DNA of 28,015 bases from Thermaceae bacterium (GCA_026985615.1 JALSQD010000070.1:1-28015), one strand, 5' to 3'; numbered from the stretch's first letter, positions 1-8,618 are shown. Notes: generated by a model from the sequence alone, not told the origin. A program made the numbers and translations.

Positions 1-48
1 CTTCTTCGCTCCCCGCCATACCTCCCGGCCAACCGTAGTAAGCTGCAT
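1..48 (-). CDS. 5' end of an unidentified gene, cut by the window edge
   Basis: Only 16 codons are visible, reading MQLTTVGREVWRGAKK and running off the window. The start is supported by a strong Shine-Dalgarno AGGAGGT (55-61 region, minus strand) with about 7-8 nt before the ATG at 46-48. A second in-frame-looking ATG at 18-20 sits directly on a GGAGGT and is too close to it to be used. The product cannot be identified from this fragment. The gene lies downstream of the 137-520 gene on the same strand, but a gap of about 88 nt and a hairpin over its ribosome binding site suggest separate control. Confidence 0.6.
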   Translation of the reverse strand, partial: MQLTTVGREVWRGAKK

Positions 49-50
49 CC

Positions 51-84
51 GTGGGGACCTCCTCTCTCCTGGAGTGGTCCCCAC
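51..84 (-). promoter_or_regulatory. Inverted repeat overlapping the ribosome binding site of the partial gene
   Basis: Nine-base arms GTGGGGACC (51-59) and GGTCCCCAC (76-84) are perfectly complementary around a 16-nt loop. On the minus strand the 3' arm begins inside the AGGAGGT Shine-Dalgarno and ends 2 nt before the start codon, so a folded leader would hide part of the ribosome binding site. Just upstream (about 85-100) the minus strand reads GATAAGAAT, a possible -10. There is no T-tract, so this is not a typical intrinsic terminator. Regulation is inferred, not shown. Confidence 0.5.
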
Positions 85-136
85 ATTCTTATCGATTCGG
101 TCTCACATGTGTCTGTCCGGGTTCACGCAGTGCGCG

Positions 137-520
137 TCAGAACGGCTTGAACTTCGTCGAGACCCAGTCGTAGCGGACGCGCCCCTCGGCGTCCACGGTC
201 TTCAGGTGGACGGTATAGTTGCCCGGCTCCACCTTGATCTTGACCTCGTCCTTGAACGTGCCCTTGTAGGTCTTCACCTTGCCGACGCGGCGGTCGTTGT
301 GGGTCACCCACACGCTCACGCGCCCCTTCTTGAGCTCGCCGTTCACCTTGATCTTGACGGCGTCGCTGCCGCCCGCGACGCGCACGCCGTAGATGCGCTC
401 GCCGGTGTGGTTGAGGTAGTAGACCGGCGTGAACGGGGGCAGGCCCAGCGCGAGGCCGTAGTTGATGCCGTAGAGGTAGACCCCGCCCACGATCGCAGCC
501 AGTACGAGCAACGTCCGCAC
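137..520 (-). CDS. Small membrane-anchored exported protein, unknown function
   Basis: This encodes 127 residues from a GTG at 518-520, preceded by AGGAGG at 526-531 with 5 nt spacing. Residues 3-20 (LLVLAAIVGGVYLYGI) form one hydrophobic segment that looks like an uncleaved signal anchor. The rest is a basic, beta-rich domain with alternating charged and valine residues and no cysteines. I do not recognise the family; the composition resembles a small Ig-like or carboxypeptidase-regulatory-like beta sandwich, but no motif proves this. It is transcribed divergently from tyrS, from a shared palindromic -10 region. Real coding is supported by the good ribosome binding site and the signal-anchor layout. 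Confidence 0.7.
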   Translation of the reverse strand: MRTLLVLAAIVGGVYLYGINYGLALGLPPFTPVYYLNHTGERIYGVRVAGGSDAVKIKVNGELKKGRVSVWVTHNDRRVGKVKTYKGTFKDEVKIKVEPGNYTVHLKTVDAEGRVRYDWVSTKFKPF

Positions 521-532
521 GTTCGCCTCCTC

Positions 533-551
533 GCGGGAAAACCCGCCTTTT
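533..551. other. Short hairpin between the divergent genes
   Basis: GCGGG (533-537) and CCCGC (542-546) form a 5-bp stem with an AAAA loop, followed on the plus strand by CTTTT. It looks like a minimal terminator in the plus direction but lies in the leader of the minus-strand gene, just upstream of its Shine-Dalgarno. It could shape that leader. The role is uncertain. Confidence 0.3.
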
Positions 552-555
552 GGTT

Positions 556-567
556 AGAGTATACTCT
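556..567. promoter_or_regulatory. Palindromic -10 region, probable bidirectional promoter
   Basis: AGAGTATACTCT is a perfect 12-bp palindrome that presents TATACT on both strands (560-565 plus, 558-563 minus). On the plus strand it ends 9 nt before the tyrS ATG, so the tyrS mRNA would be leaderless or nearly so. On the minus strand it gives a leader of about 30 nt to the GTG at 520. No convincing -35 was found in either direction. Symmetric -10 elements are known to support divergent transcription in bacteria. Confidence 0.6.
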
Positions 568-574
568 TTAGGTC

Positions 575-1882
575 ATGGAGCCCGAAGCTGCCCTGAAGAT
601 CCTCCGCCGTGGCACCGAAGAGATCATCACCGAGGACGACCTGAAGACCAAGCTGGCTTCCGGGCGCAAGCTGCGCGTCAAGCTGGGCGTGGACCCCACC
701 CGTCCCGACCTCCACCTGGGGCACGCGGTGGTCCTGCGCAAGATGCGCCAGTTCCAGGAACTGGGGCACAAGGTCATCCTGCTCATCGGCGACTTTACCG
801 GGATGATCGGCGACCCGAGCGGGCGCAGCAAGACGCGGCCGCCGCTCACCCTGGAGGAAACGCGCCAGAACGCCCAGAGCTACGTCGAGCAGGCGCGCAA
901 GATCCTGCTGCAAGACGAGGAGGTCTTCGAGCTGCGCTACAACTCCGAGTGGCTCGGCAAATTGACCTTCGAGGAGGTCATTCGCATCTCGGCACAGATG
1001 ACGGTGGCGCAGATGCTCGAGCGCGAGGACTTTAAGAAGCGCTACACCGAGGGCGTGCCCATCGGCATCCACGAGTTCCTCTACCCGCTGGCGCAGGGCT
1101 ACGACTCGGTGGCGCTCGAGGCCGACGTCGAGATGGGCGGCACCGACCAGAAGTTCAACCTGCTCGTGGGCCGCGACCTGCAGAAGTTCTACGGCCAGGA
1201 GCCGCAGGTTCTCGTGCTGATGCCGCTCTTGGTGGGTCTCGACGGCGTCGAGAAGATGTCGAAGAGCCTCGACAACTACGTCGGCGTGAGCGAGGAGCCG
1301 GCGGTGATGTTCAAGAAGCTGATGCGCGTGCCTGACGCCGTGCTGGCCGACTACTTCCACCTGCTCACCGACCTGGAGCCGGCCGAGGTGGAAGCGGTCG
1401 TCGAAAAGGGTGGCATGGTCGGCGCCCACCGGGTGCTAGCGCGGCTGCTAACCGCCGCCTACGCCCGCGAGGTCATCCCCGCCTGGCTCGACCGCGCCTT
1501 CTATGAAAGCCTGGGCTACCGGCTGGAGGAGGCCGGGCGCGACAGGGAGCCCCAGGCCCCCCAGGACGCCGAGCTGGCCCGGATCGTCCGCCAGGCCGAG
1601 GCCCGCTACGACGAGGTCGCCAAGGGCGGCGTGCCCGACGACATCCCCACTGTCGAGATCGACCCGGCGGAGCTCAAGGACGGCGCCATCTGGGTGGCGC
1701 GGCTGTTCACCCTGGCGGGGCTCACCCAGTCGAACGGCGAGGCGCGGCGGCTCATCCAGAACCGCGGCCTGCGCCTCGACGGCGAGGTGATCGCCGACCC
1801 GCAGCTGCAGGTCACCCTCGACCGGCCCCGAATACTCCGCCGCGGCAAGGACAAGTTCGTGCGCGTCCAGCTCAAGGGCTAA
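575..1882 (+). CDS. tyrS: Tyrosyl-tRNA synthetase
   Basis: This cytoplasmic class I aminoacyl-tRNA synthetase activates tyrosine with ATP and charges tRNA-Tyr. The product is 435 residues, close to the size of the Thermus enzyme as I recall it. Visible signatures are the HIGH-type motif HLGHA (residues 47-51), the KMSKS loop exactly as KMSKS (227-231), the tyrosine-pocket stretch around GGTDQKFN (188-195), and a C-terminal S4 RNA-binding domain (about 365-435, with SNGEARRLIQNRGLRLDGE). The first ATG (575) is used. There is no proper Shine-Dalgarno, but TATACT ends 9 nt upstream, consistent with leaderless translation. It appears monocistronic: a GC hairpin and a new promoter follow. Confidence 0.97.
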   Translation: MEPEAALKILRRGTEEIITEDDLKTKLASGRKLRVKLGVDPTRPDLHLGHAVVLRKMRQFQELGHKVILLIGDFTGMIGDPSGRSKTRPPLTLEETRQNAQSYVEQARKILLQDEEVFELRYNSEWLGKLTFEEVIRISAQMTVAQMLEREDFKKRYTEGVPIGIHEFLYPLAQGYDSVALEADVEMGGTDQKFNLLVGRDLQKFYGQEPQVLVLMPLLVGLDGVEKMSKSLDNYVGVSEEPAVMFKKLMRVPDAVLADYFHLLTDLEPAEVEAVVEKGGMVGAHRVLARLLTAAYAREVIPAWLDRAFYESLGYRLEEAGRDREPQAPQDAELARIVRQAEARYDEVAKGGVPDDIPTVEIDPAELKDGAIWVARLFTLAGLTQSNGEARRLIQNRGLRLDGEVIADPQLQVTLDRPRILRRGKDKFVRVQLKG

Positions 1883-1909
1883 CCGCGTTTCGTAAACCCC
1901 GTCACGGTA

Positions 1910-1928
1910 GCGGGCCATCGCGGCCCGC
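1910..1928. terminator. GC hairpin after tyrS, without a U-tract
   Basis: GCGGGCC (1910-1916) and GGCCCGC (1922-1928) form a 7-bp stem with a 5-nt loop, 28 nt after the tyrS stop. No run of T follows; the next bases are the -10 box of the next gene. It may end tyrS transcription, or act as an operator-like element over the downstream promoter. Confidence 0.4.
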
Positions 1929-1929
1929 C

Positions 1930-1935
1930 TACAAT
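1930..1935 (+). promoter_or_regulatory. -10 box TACAAT of a probable leaderless promoter
   Basis: TACAAT ends 5 nt before the GTG at 1941, so transcription would start at or within a base or two of the start codon. This spacing is typical of leaderless genes in Deinococcota. No clear -35 was seen; the expected area is taken up by the hairpin at 1910-1928. Confidence 0.55.
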
Positions 1936-1940
1936 GAGGC

Positions 1941-2435
1941 GTGCGCACCTATCTGCGCGTCGCCGCCTGGACCTGGGCGGCCCTCGCCCTGACCACGGTG
2001 CCCCTGTTGGCCTACCCGGTCGCCGCGGTATACGGCGCCGGGGTGGCGGAGCTGGCGCGTCGCCACGGACCCCGGACCGTCTTCTGGGCGAGCCTCGCGG
2101 CCAACCCCTCCGCCTGGCTCGCCCTCTACCTGGGCCTGGCGGCCCTGGTAGCGCCGGGCGACCCCATGAACCTCGGGCCGGCGATCGCCGCCTTCGCCCT
2201 CTTCTTCCTGCTGCAGGGAGCCGCCGCCCTCGCACTCATGGCCTGGTCGCGCCAGCCCCTCGTGGGCGCGGTGACGGGCCTGGTCTGGACCGCGCTGTGG
2301 CCAGGAAGCGAGGTCCTGCCCCTGACGCCGCAGGCGTGGCTCGCACTGGGCGCGCTCCTGGGCTACCTGGCCTGGCCCTGGCGTGAAGACGCGGCCCGGC
2401 GGGAACGCCGGCCGGCGCAGCGGGAAACAAAATGA
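1941..2435 (+). CDS. Small multi-pass membrane protein, unknown function
   Basis: This encodes 164 residues from GTG 1941. The GTG is preferred because TACAAT lies 5 nt upstream and there is no Shine-Dalgarno. Hydrophobic stretches at about residues 5-30, 45-68, 80-103, 106-122 and 128-147 predict four or five membrane helices, followed by a very basic tail (about 148-164, rich in R and E). No catalytic or binding motif is visible and I do not recognise the family. It stands alone between tyrS and the convergent Rieske gene, about 45 nt from the latter's end. Coding is supported by the promoter position, the helix pattern and the charged tail placed as the positive-inside rule expects. Confidence 0.65.
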   Translation: MRTYLRVAAWTWAALALTTVPLLAYPVAAVYGAGVAELARRHGPRTVFWASLAANPSAWLALYLGLAALVAPGDPMNLGPAIAAFALFFLLQGAAALALMAWSRQPLVGAVTGLVWTALWPGSEVLPLTPQAWLALGALLGYLAWPWREDAARRERRPAQRETK

Positions 2436-2445
2436 CGCTTTGAAC

Positions 2446-2480
2446 AAAAAGCCGGTCGTCGGCCCGCGCTCGTCGGGCCG
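2446..2480 (-). terminator. Terminator of the ccm-Rieske operon
   Basis: Immediately after the Rieske stop codon (2481-2483) the minus strand folds CGGCCC (2480-2475) with GGGCCG (2465-2460). It then folds GCCG (2463-2460) with CGGC (2454-2451), followed by TTTTTG (2450-2445). The two stems overlap, so they are alternatives. The T-run makes this a plausible intrinsic terminator for the minus-strand operon. Confidence 0.6.
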
Positions 2481-3080
2481 TCAAACCTTGCGGCTTCCAC
2501 CCACTGCCTGCAGGGGCGCGCGGCCCTGCAAGGGGCGCAGCGGCACCTCGTAGCCGGTGGCGTAGAGCTCGTCGCCCTCGACCTCGAGCCGCAGCCGCGG
2601 CAGCGGGTACTGCGGCGGGCCGAAGACGGCCTTGCCCGCCTGCACCGGGTCGAAGGCACCGAAGTGACACTTACAGCCGAAGAAGGGGTGGTCGGAGCGG
2701 TAGTTGTAGAGGATCGCGCCGGCCTCGGTGTTCCGCACGTAGTCCACGGTGCAGCCCTGGTGGGTGCAGATACGCGACCAGGCGGCGAAGTGGGCCCCGC
2801 CCACGCTCAGGCCGCCGGGCACAGGGCCGGGGAGGCGCAGCAGGACCGCCGGCAGGTGGCCGGTGAGGAAGGGGTAGTCGAAATACTTGAAGTCCCAGGG
2901 CTGGGCCAGCTCACCGACCGGACCCAGCGGTACGCGCTCGCCCTCGCGCCAGGTGGGTTCGAGCTCCGCCTGAGTCTTGAGGAACTGGATCCTGACCGTG
3001 CGCCAGCCGAACCAGCCAAAGAAGCCGGCCGCGATGCCCGATGGCACGATCCACACCAGGTCGCGTCGGGTCAGCTTCAT
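2481..3080 (-). CDS. Rieske [2Fe-2S] iron-sulfur protein, membrane anchored
   Basis: This 199-residue protein has an N-terminal twin-arginine-type anchor (TRRDLVWIVPSGIAAGFFG, residues 4-22), as in bc-type Rieske proteins exported folded by Tat. Box I is CTHQGC (105-110) and box II is CKCHFG (136-141). These supply both cluster cysteines (C105, C136), both cluster histidines (H107, H139) and the disulfide pair (C110, C138), so a high-potential bis-His cluster is expected. It is the last gene of the ccm operon, one base after the stop of the CcmI-cytochrome fusion. No cytochrome b gene is nearby, so its partner (a bc1-like complex elsewhere, or a periplasmic redox protein) is unknown. The gene symbol is left blank because petA/fbcF assignment would need that context. 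Confidence 0.92.
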   Translation of the reverse strand: MKLTRRDLVWIVPSGIAAGFFGWFGWRTVRIQFLKTQAELEPTWREGERVPLGPVGELAQPWDFKYFDYPFLTGHLPAVLLRLPGPVPGGLSVGGAHFAAWSRICTHQGCTVDYVRNTEAGAILYNYRSDHPFFGCKCHFGAFDPVQAGKAVFGPPQYPLPRLRLEVEGDELYATGYEVPLRPLQGRAPLQAVGGSRKV

Positions 3081-3081
3081 C

Positions 3082-4131
3082 CTAGAGCCCCTTCAGGTAG
3101 TCCAGGAGCGCCTGGAGCTCCTCCTCCCCCATGGGCACGGGGGGCATGGAGCCGGTGCCGTTGCGAACGATCTCCTCCACCGCCCCGTCCACGCGCAGGA
3201 CCGGGTTTCCCGCCAGCCTGGGGCCAAGGCCCCCTTCGGCACCCTGGCCATGGCAGGCCGCACACTTGGCCTCGTAGACCACGCGGCCGTCCAGCGCACC
3301 GCCCTGCTCGAGCGCCTGCTGGGTCTCGAGCTGCGCCCGCGCCTGGGCGATGAGGTTCTGCACCCGCTCGGCGTCGGGGCCGCCCGCGGCCAGGTAGCGC
3401 TCCCAGGCCCCGATGGCCTCGTCAAAGCGCCCCATCATCGAGTAGGCGTTGCCCAAGAAGAGCAGCCCCTCGGTGTCCGTGGGATCAATGCTCACCACCA
3501 CCGAGAGCACCTGGGCGGCGTCCTCGGGGTAGCCCGACATGAAGAAGAGGATGCCCATCCGCCGCCAGGCCACCAGGTTGGTGTTGTCGAGCTCGAGCAC
3601 GCGGCTGTAGGCCTCGGCGGCGCTGTTGTAGTCGGCCAGGTCCCATGCGGCGTTGGCGTAGGCAAGCCAGCTCTCTACGTCGTCGTTCTTTTCGGCCACC
3701 GCCTTGAGCCTGTTCAGCTCGGCGAGCTTCTCGCGGTCCACGCCGTCCTGGCCCATGATCTGGCTGGAGGTCGTGATCGTCTCGCCCGGGGCGCGCGGCA
3801 GGGTGTACTCGAAGAGCGCCACCCCGCTCGCCAGCACCACGGCCAGCGAGATACCAATGGCCACCCAGGGGGTGCGCCGCGTTGCCGGGGCCACGGGGCG
3901 GCCTTCGATCTCCTGCAGACGGCGCTCGAGCTGCACCACCCGCCCCAGTGTGCGCTTGCGCTCGCTGCCCTCCAGACCCCGCGCCTCCTCCTTGAGCGCG
4001 GCGATCTCGGCGCGGAGCTCGTCGGGCAGGGGGTCCGCCGGGAACGGCACCGGCTCGGAACGCAGCGGTTTTAATGTGTAGACGAGGGTGGCAAGAAACA
4101 CCACCGCCGTAAGCACCCAGATCGCGATCAC
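3082..4131 (-). CDS. CcmI-like TPR protein fused to a C-terminal cytochrome c domain
   Basis: This has 349 residues from a GTG (4129-4131) overlapping the ccmH stop. Order of parts: membrane helix (3-20), coiled-coil charged region (35-75) as in CcmI, second membrane helix (88-107), TPR repeats (about 135-270; e.g. WLAYANAAWDLADYNSAAEA, 155-174), then a class I cytochrome c domain (about 280-349). The last has haem motif CAACH (290-294) and a likely axial methionine at M329 in GTGSMPP. CcmI proteins hold apocytochromes for CcmF/CcmH. The N-terminal layout and the position after ccmH match that role, but an attached cytochrome is not part of ordinary CcmI. It may make the protein both chaperone and substrate, or an electron carrier for the adjacent Rieske protein. 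Function is inferred; the domain calls are firm. Confidence 0.85.
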   Translation of the reverse strand: MIAIWVLTAVVFLATLVYTLKPLRSEPVPFPADPLPDELRAEIAALKEEARGLEGSERKRTLGRVVQLERRLQEIEGRPVAPATRRTPWVAIGISLAVVLASGVALFEYTLPRAPGETITTSSQIMGQDGVDREKLAELNRLKAVAEKNDDVESWLAYANAAWDLADYNSAAEAYSRVLELDNTNLVAWRRMGILFFMSGYPEDAAQVLSVVVSIDPTDTEGLLFLGNAYSMMGRFDEAIGAWERYLAAGGPDAERVQNLIAQARAQLETQQALEQGGALDGRVVYEAKCAACHGQGAEGGLGPRLAGNPVLRVDGAVEEIVRNGTGSMPPVPMGEEELQALLDYLKGL

Positions 4132-4604
4132 GCCTGCCCTCCCGACCCGTCGTCCTGGGCCAGCTCGGCCTCAAGCCGCGCCAGGTCCTCCTCGCCTACG
4201 GCGTCCGCGGCCGCCTCACGGCGCGCCGCCACCTTCATGTAGCTGTAGAGCCCGAAGCCGAAGAGCCCGAGCCCGATCACCGGTGCCAGCCACACCACCA
4301 GCCCCAGGCCGCGCTTGGGCGGCTCGTAGAGGATCCACTCGGTGTAGCGGTCTACGAAGTACTGGATGATCTCGTCCTCGGTCTTGCCCTCGGCCAGCAT
4401 CTCGGCGATCTGCCGCCGCATCTCCTCGGTGACGCCGGCGTTCGACTCGGCCGCGCTCTCCCCGCGACAGACGGGGCAGCGCAGCTTTTTGGCGATCTCG
4501 AAGACCTCGGGCGAGAGGTCCGGCGGCGGTTCGTTGCCCACCGTCTGGGCGCCCGCAATTCCCAGCGCCAACACGAGTACCCAGGCCCACACGGTACGCT
4601 TCAC
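4128..4604 (-). CDS. ccmH: CcmH/CycL cytochrome c maturation thiol protein
   Basis: This 158-residue protein starts at GTG 4602-4604, overlapping the ccmG stop by 4 nt (GTGA). It has a signal peptide (1-19, ending GIAGAQ), the family motif LRCPVCRGES (41-50) with redox cysteines C43 and C46, a conserved helical region with EIIQYFVDRYTEWILYEPP (358-type motif at about 86-105), and one C-terminal membrane helix (about 109-128). In System I maturation the outward-facing CxxC helps keep the apocytochrome CxxCH cysteines reduced for CcmF, with CcmG as reductant. Length corresponds to the short CcmH form; the CcmI part is the separate next gene. Confidence 0.95.
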   Translation of the reverse strand: MKRTVWAWVLVLALGIAGAQTVGNEPPPDLSPEVFEIAKKLRCPVCRGESAAESNAGVTEEMRRQIAEMLAEGKTEDEIIQYFVDRYTEWILYEPPKRGLGLVVWLAPVIGLGLFGFGLYSYMKVAARREAAADAVGEEDLARLEAELAQDDGSGGQA

Positions 4605-5139
4605 GGCAGCACCTCCCGGATCATGGCTTCGAGCGTAGCGGCGTCCACCGAGCCGGCGTGGCGCTTGATCACGCGCCCCTCGGCCGAGATGGCGAAGGTC
4701 TCGGGCACGCCGTACATGCCGTAGTCAATCCCGATCTTGCCGCGGGGGTCGTAGACGTTGGGGAAGGTCAGGCCGAAGCGCGCCACGAACTCCTCGGCCT
4801 TGGCCACTTCGTCCTGGGTGTTCACGCCTACGAAGAGCACCTGGTCCTGCCAGCGCCGCCAGGCGGCCTCCAGGATGGGGGCTTCTTCGTAACACGCGGG
4901 GTAGCACCAGCTGGCCCAGAAGTTGAGGATGATGGGCCTCTTGCCCAGGTAGGCGCCCAGGTCGAGCTCCTCGCCCCAGGTGTCACGGTAGCGGGGAAGC
5001 AGCTCCATGGTAAAGCTGGGCGCGGGCCGGCCCGCGAGCGCCGAGGGCAGCTCGCTGCGCTCGTCCTTGGTCTGCATGCCCCACCAGAAGAGCACGCCCA
5101 GCGCCACCACCAGCGCCAAGCCCAAGAGGCTGCGCACGT

Positions 5140-5143
<4 letters not shown>
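4601..5143 (-). CDS. ccmG: CcmG/DsbE thioredoxin-like protein with an altered active site
   Basis: This is a 180-residue periplasm-facing thioredoxin-fold protein anchored by one helix (residues 4-21). The start ATG (5141-5143) overlaps the ccmF stop as ATGA; a longer upstream frame exists but lies inside ccmF. It has the FWASWC approach to the active site, and the cis-proline loop GVPETF is intact. The active site reads CYPAC (C80, C84), with three residues between the cysteines instead of the usual two (WCxPC in this family). The bases at about 4885-4915 give this directly. Expected role: reduce CcmH or apocytochrome thiols using electrons from CcdA. Whether the shifted second cysteine still works is unknown. 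Confidence 0.93.
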
Positions 5144-7088
<1,945 letters not shown>

Positions 7089-7092
<4 letters not shown>

Positions 7093-7520
7093 TTGGCCTC
7101 CTCGATCAGCTTGCGCACCTCTTCGGGGGTGTAGCCGCCCTCCGGAGGCGCCTGGTAGGTCTCGGCGTGCTTGATCAAAAGGTTCTCACCCTTGAAGACG
7201 TCGCCGTCGAAGCGCCCCTCCACGACGACGCCCTGGTTGTCCTTGAAGAGCTCGGGCGGGGTGCCCTCGTGCTCCACCGGGATGTCCACCACCCCGTCGG
7301 TGACGACGAACTTGAGCTCGAGCGTCTTGGGATCGTACTGGATCGTTCCCTCTTTCACGAGGCCGCCCAAACGAATCCGCTTGTTCGCGTACTTGGCCGG
7401 ATTCTCGGCGTACTCGCTGGGGAGCACGTAGTAGACCAGGCTGTTGCCCAGCCCGCCCCAGGCCAGGTAGGCGATGGCGCCCACGATGATGAGGAAGCCC
7501 ACGAGGTACTTAGTCTTCAC
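7089..7520 (-). CDS. ccmE: CcmE periplasmic haem chaperone
   Basis: This 143-residue protein has an N-terminal membrane anchor (5-24) and a small OB-fold domain. The haem-binding motif is seen as LIKHAETY (115-122), so H118 is the expected covalent haem ligand and Y122 the axial ligand (family consensus LxKHDExY). CcmE takes haem from CcmC and passes it to CcmF. Start is GTG 7518-7520, overlapping the 3' end of ccmD by 11 nt; this choice gives the canonical short cytoplasmic tail before the helix. The C-terminal tail after the haem motif is short. Confidence 0.95.
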
Positions 7521-7626
7521 CTTCGACCTCCCGGAGTCGCCACAGCAGGTAGAGGGTGTAGCCCAGCAATACCACGTAGGTCGAGGCGTAGACCGCGGTC
7601 ACGAAGATACCGAGCGAGCTACTCAT
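7510..7626 (-). CDS. ccmD: CcmD, tiny membrane protein of the haem export complex
   Basis: This is a 38-codon gene beginning MSSSLGIFVTAVYASTYVV and ending in the basic-acidic tail REVEGED. ATG 7624-7626 overlaps the ccmC stop by 8 nt, with GGAGGA about 5 nt upstream, and the 3' end overlaps ccmE by 11 nt. One membrane helix (about 5-29) followed by R30, R32 and charged residues matches CcmD, which helps release holo-CcmE from the CcmABC complex. The YxxYVVLLG core around Y13-G22 resembles the family's conserved tyrosine region. Its position between ccmC and ccmE is the standard one, which raises confidence despite the length. Confidence 0.88.
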   Translation of the reverse strand: MSSSLGIFVTAVYASTYVVLLGYTLYLLWRLREVEGED

Positions 7627-8311
7627 CCCAGTCCTCCCGGGCCGCCGCGCGCGCGGCGATGATGCCCTTGATGCGCAGGAAGGCCACGTAGAACAGCGTG
7701 ATGGCCAGCAGGTTCACCATCATCGCCTGCACCATGGGAAAGTCCATGTGCACCTTGCGGTTGATGATGTCGAAGGTCGCCGTCTGGTGGATGCTGCGCC
7801 ACCAGTAGACCGACATGTAGTTGATGGGGATGTTGACCACGCCCAGTATGGCGGCGGCCGCCGCGGCCTTGGCGCGGAACTCCGGGTCCTCGATGGCGTG
7901 GCGCAGCAGGAAGTAGCCCACGTAGAAAGCGGTGAGGATGGCGCTGGTGGTGAGCTTGGGCTCCCAGGTCCAGTAGACGCCCCAGGTGGGCCGCGCCCAC
8001 ATCATGCCGCCGATCAACGTCAGCCCCATGAAGAGCAGGCCGATCTCGGCGCTTGCCGCCGAAAGCCGGTCGTAGGCCGGGTTCTGTTTCCAGAGGTAGA
8101 GCACCGCGTAGATCATGGCCACGAAGAAGGCCAGGTAAGCCACCCAGGCCGCGCCCACGTGCACGTAGAGGATGCGGATGAGGTAGCCCTGCTGCACGTC
8201 GGGCGGTGCGGTGAAAGCCAGGTACTGCCCCACCGCAAAGACCGCGAAGGCCACGAGGAGCAGTCTCAATGAAACGCTGTCCAGTGCTTGCTTCTTTGCG
8301 GCGTGGTTCAC
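7619..8311 (-). CDS. ccmC: CcmC haem-handling membrane protein
   Basis: This 230-residue protein has six predicted membrane helices and attaches haem to CcmE. The tryptophan-rich WWD motif is WGVYWTWEPKLT (110-121), and the flanking axial histidines are H51 (ILYVHVG) and H175 (WRSIHQ). The D of the usual WxWDxRLT is E here, a mild variation. Start is GTG 8309-8311 with AAGGAG about 8-9 nt upstream. It is the first gene of the eight-gene minus-strand operon, so its promoter must lie in 8312-8634. Confidence 0.95.
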   Translation of the reverse strand: MNHAAKKQALDSVSLRLLLVAFAVFAVGQYLAFTAPPDVQQGYLIRILYVHVGAAWVAYLAFFVAMIYAVLYLWKQNPAYDRLSAASAEIGLLFMGLTLIGGMMWARPTWGVYWTWEPKLTTSAILTAFYVGYFLLRHAIEDPEFRAKAAAAAAILGVVNIPINYMSVYWWRSIHQTATFDIINRKVHMDFPMVQAMMVNLLAITLFYVAFLRIKGIIAARAAAREDWDE

Positions 8312-8542
8312 GCGTACATTCTCCTTCCCGTTCGGGTGAAAACGGTGTAAACCGCGTCACTCTCCGCACCTTTCTTGCGCCCCAACCTAACACACGCTCC
8401 ATGAAGGGGTTTGCAGCACATCATGAGAACCCAACGGACGCGCTTGAAAAGGTTATTTAGTAAATGAATAATTGTACTCAGTATATCCATGTACACTTTC
8501 TCTCACGAACGGGAATTTTAGGGTCTGAAGCGCCTTTCTTCC

Positions 8543-8573
8543 GGGACATTTGGCCCAAACTCGCTTTTATGAT
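8543..8573 (+). promoter_or_regulatory. Candidate promoter of the dodecaheme cytochrome operon
   Basis: TATGAT (8568-8573) is a good -10. GGGACA (8543-8548) is a possible -35, 4 of 6 matches with a long 19-nt spacer. An interrupted palindrome TTTGG-C-CCAAA (8549-8559) lies in the spacer, where an activator or repressor could bind. The transcript would have a leader of about 55 nt. The -10 is the firmer part of this call. Confidence 0.4.
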
Positions 8574-8593
8574 ATGGATTAGAAATCGTCAAT

Positions 8594-8618
8594 GTGCCCA
8601 CCTTTATTGCACGGGCAC
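8594..8618 (+). promoter_or_regulatory. Leader hairpin upstream of the dodecaheme ribosome binding site
   Basis: GTGCCC (8594-8599) and GGGCAC (8613-8618) can pair around a 13-nt loop in the expected 5' leader, ending just before the Shine-Dalgarno GGAAGGT (8624-8630). It may affect mRNA stability or translation. No known riboswitch pattern was recognised. Confidence 0.3.

Noticed and set aside
51..84. T-box terminator/antiterminator
   Set aside because: The GGTCCCC arm is reminiscent, but there is no T-box core (AGGGTGGNACCGCG type) and no specifier stem. The sequence upstream is only a short spacer after another gene.
3095..3125. Second haem site in the CcmI-cytochrome fusion
   Set aside because: Only one CxxCH is present; the end of the domain carries the axial-methionine region and terminal helix, not a second haem motif.
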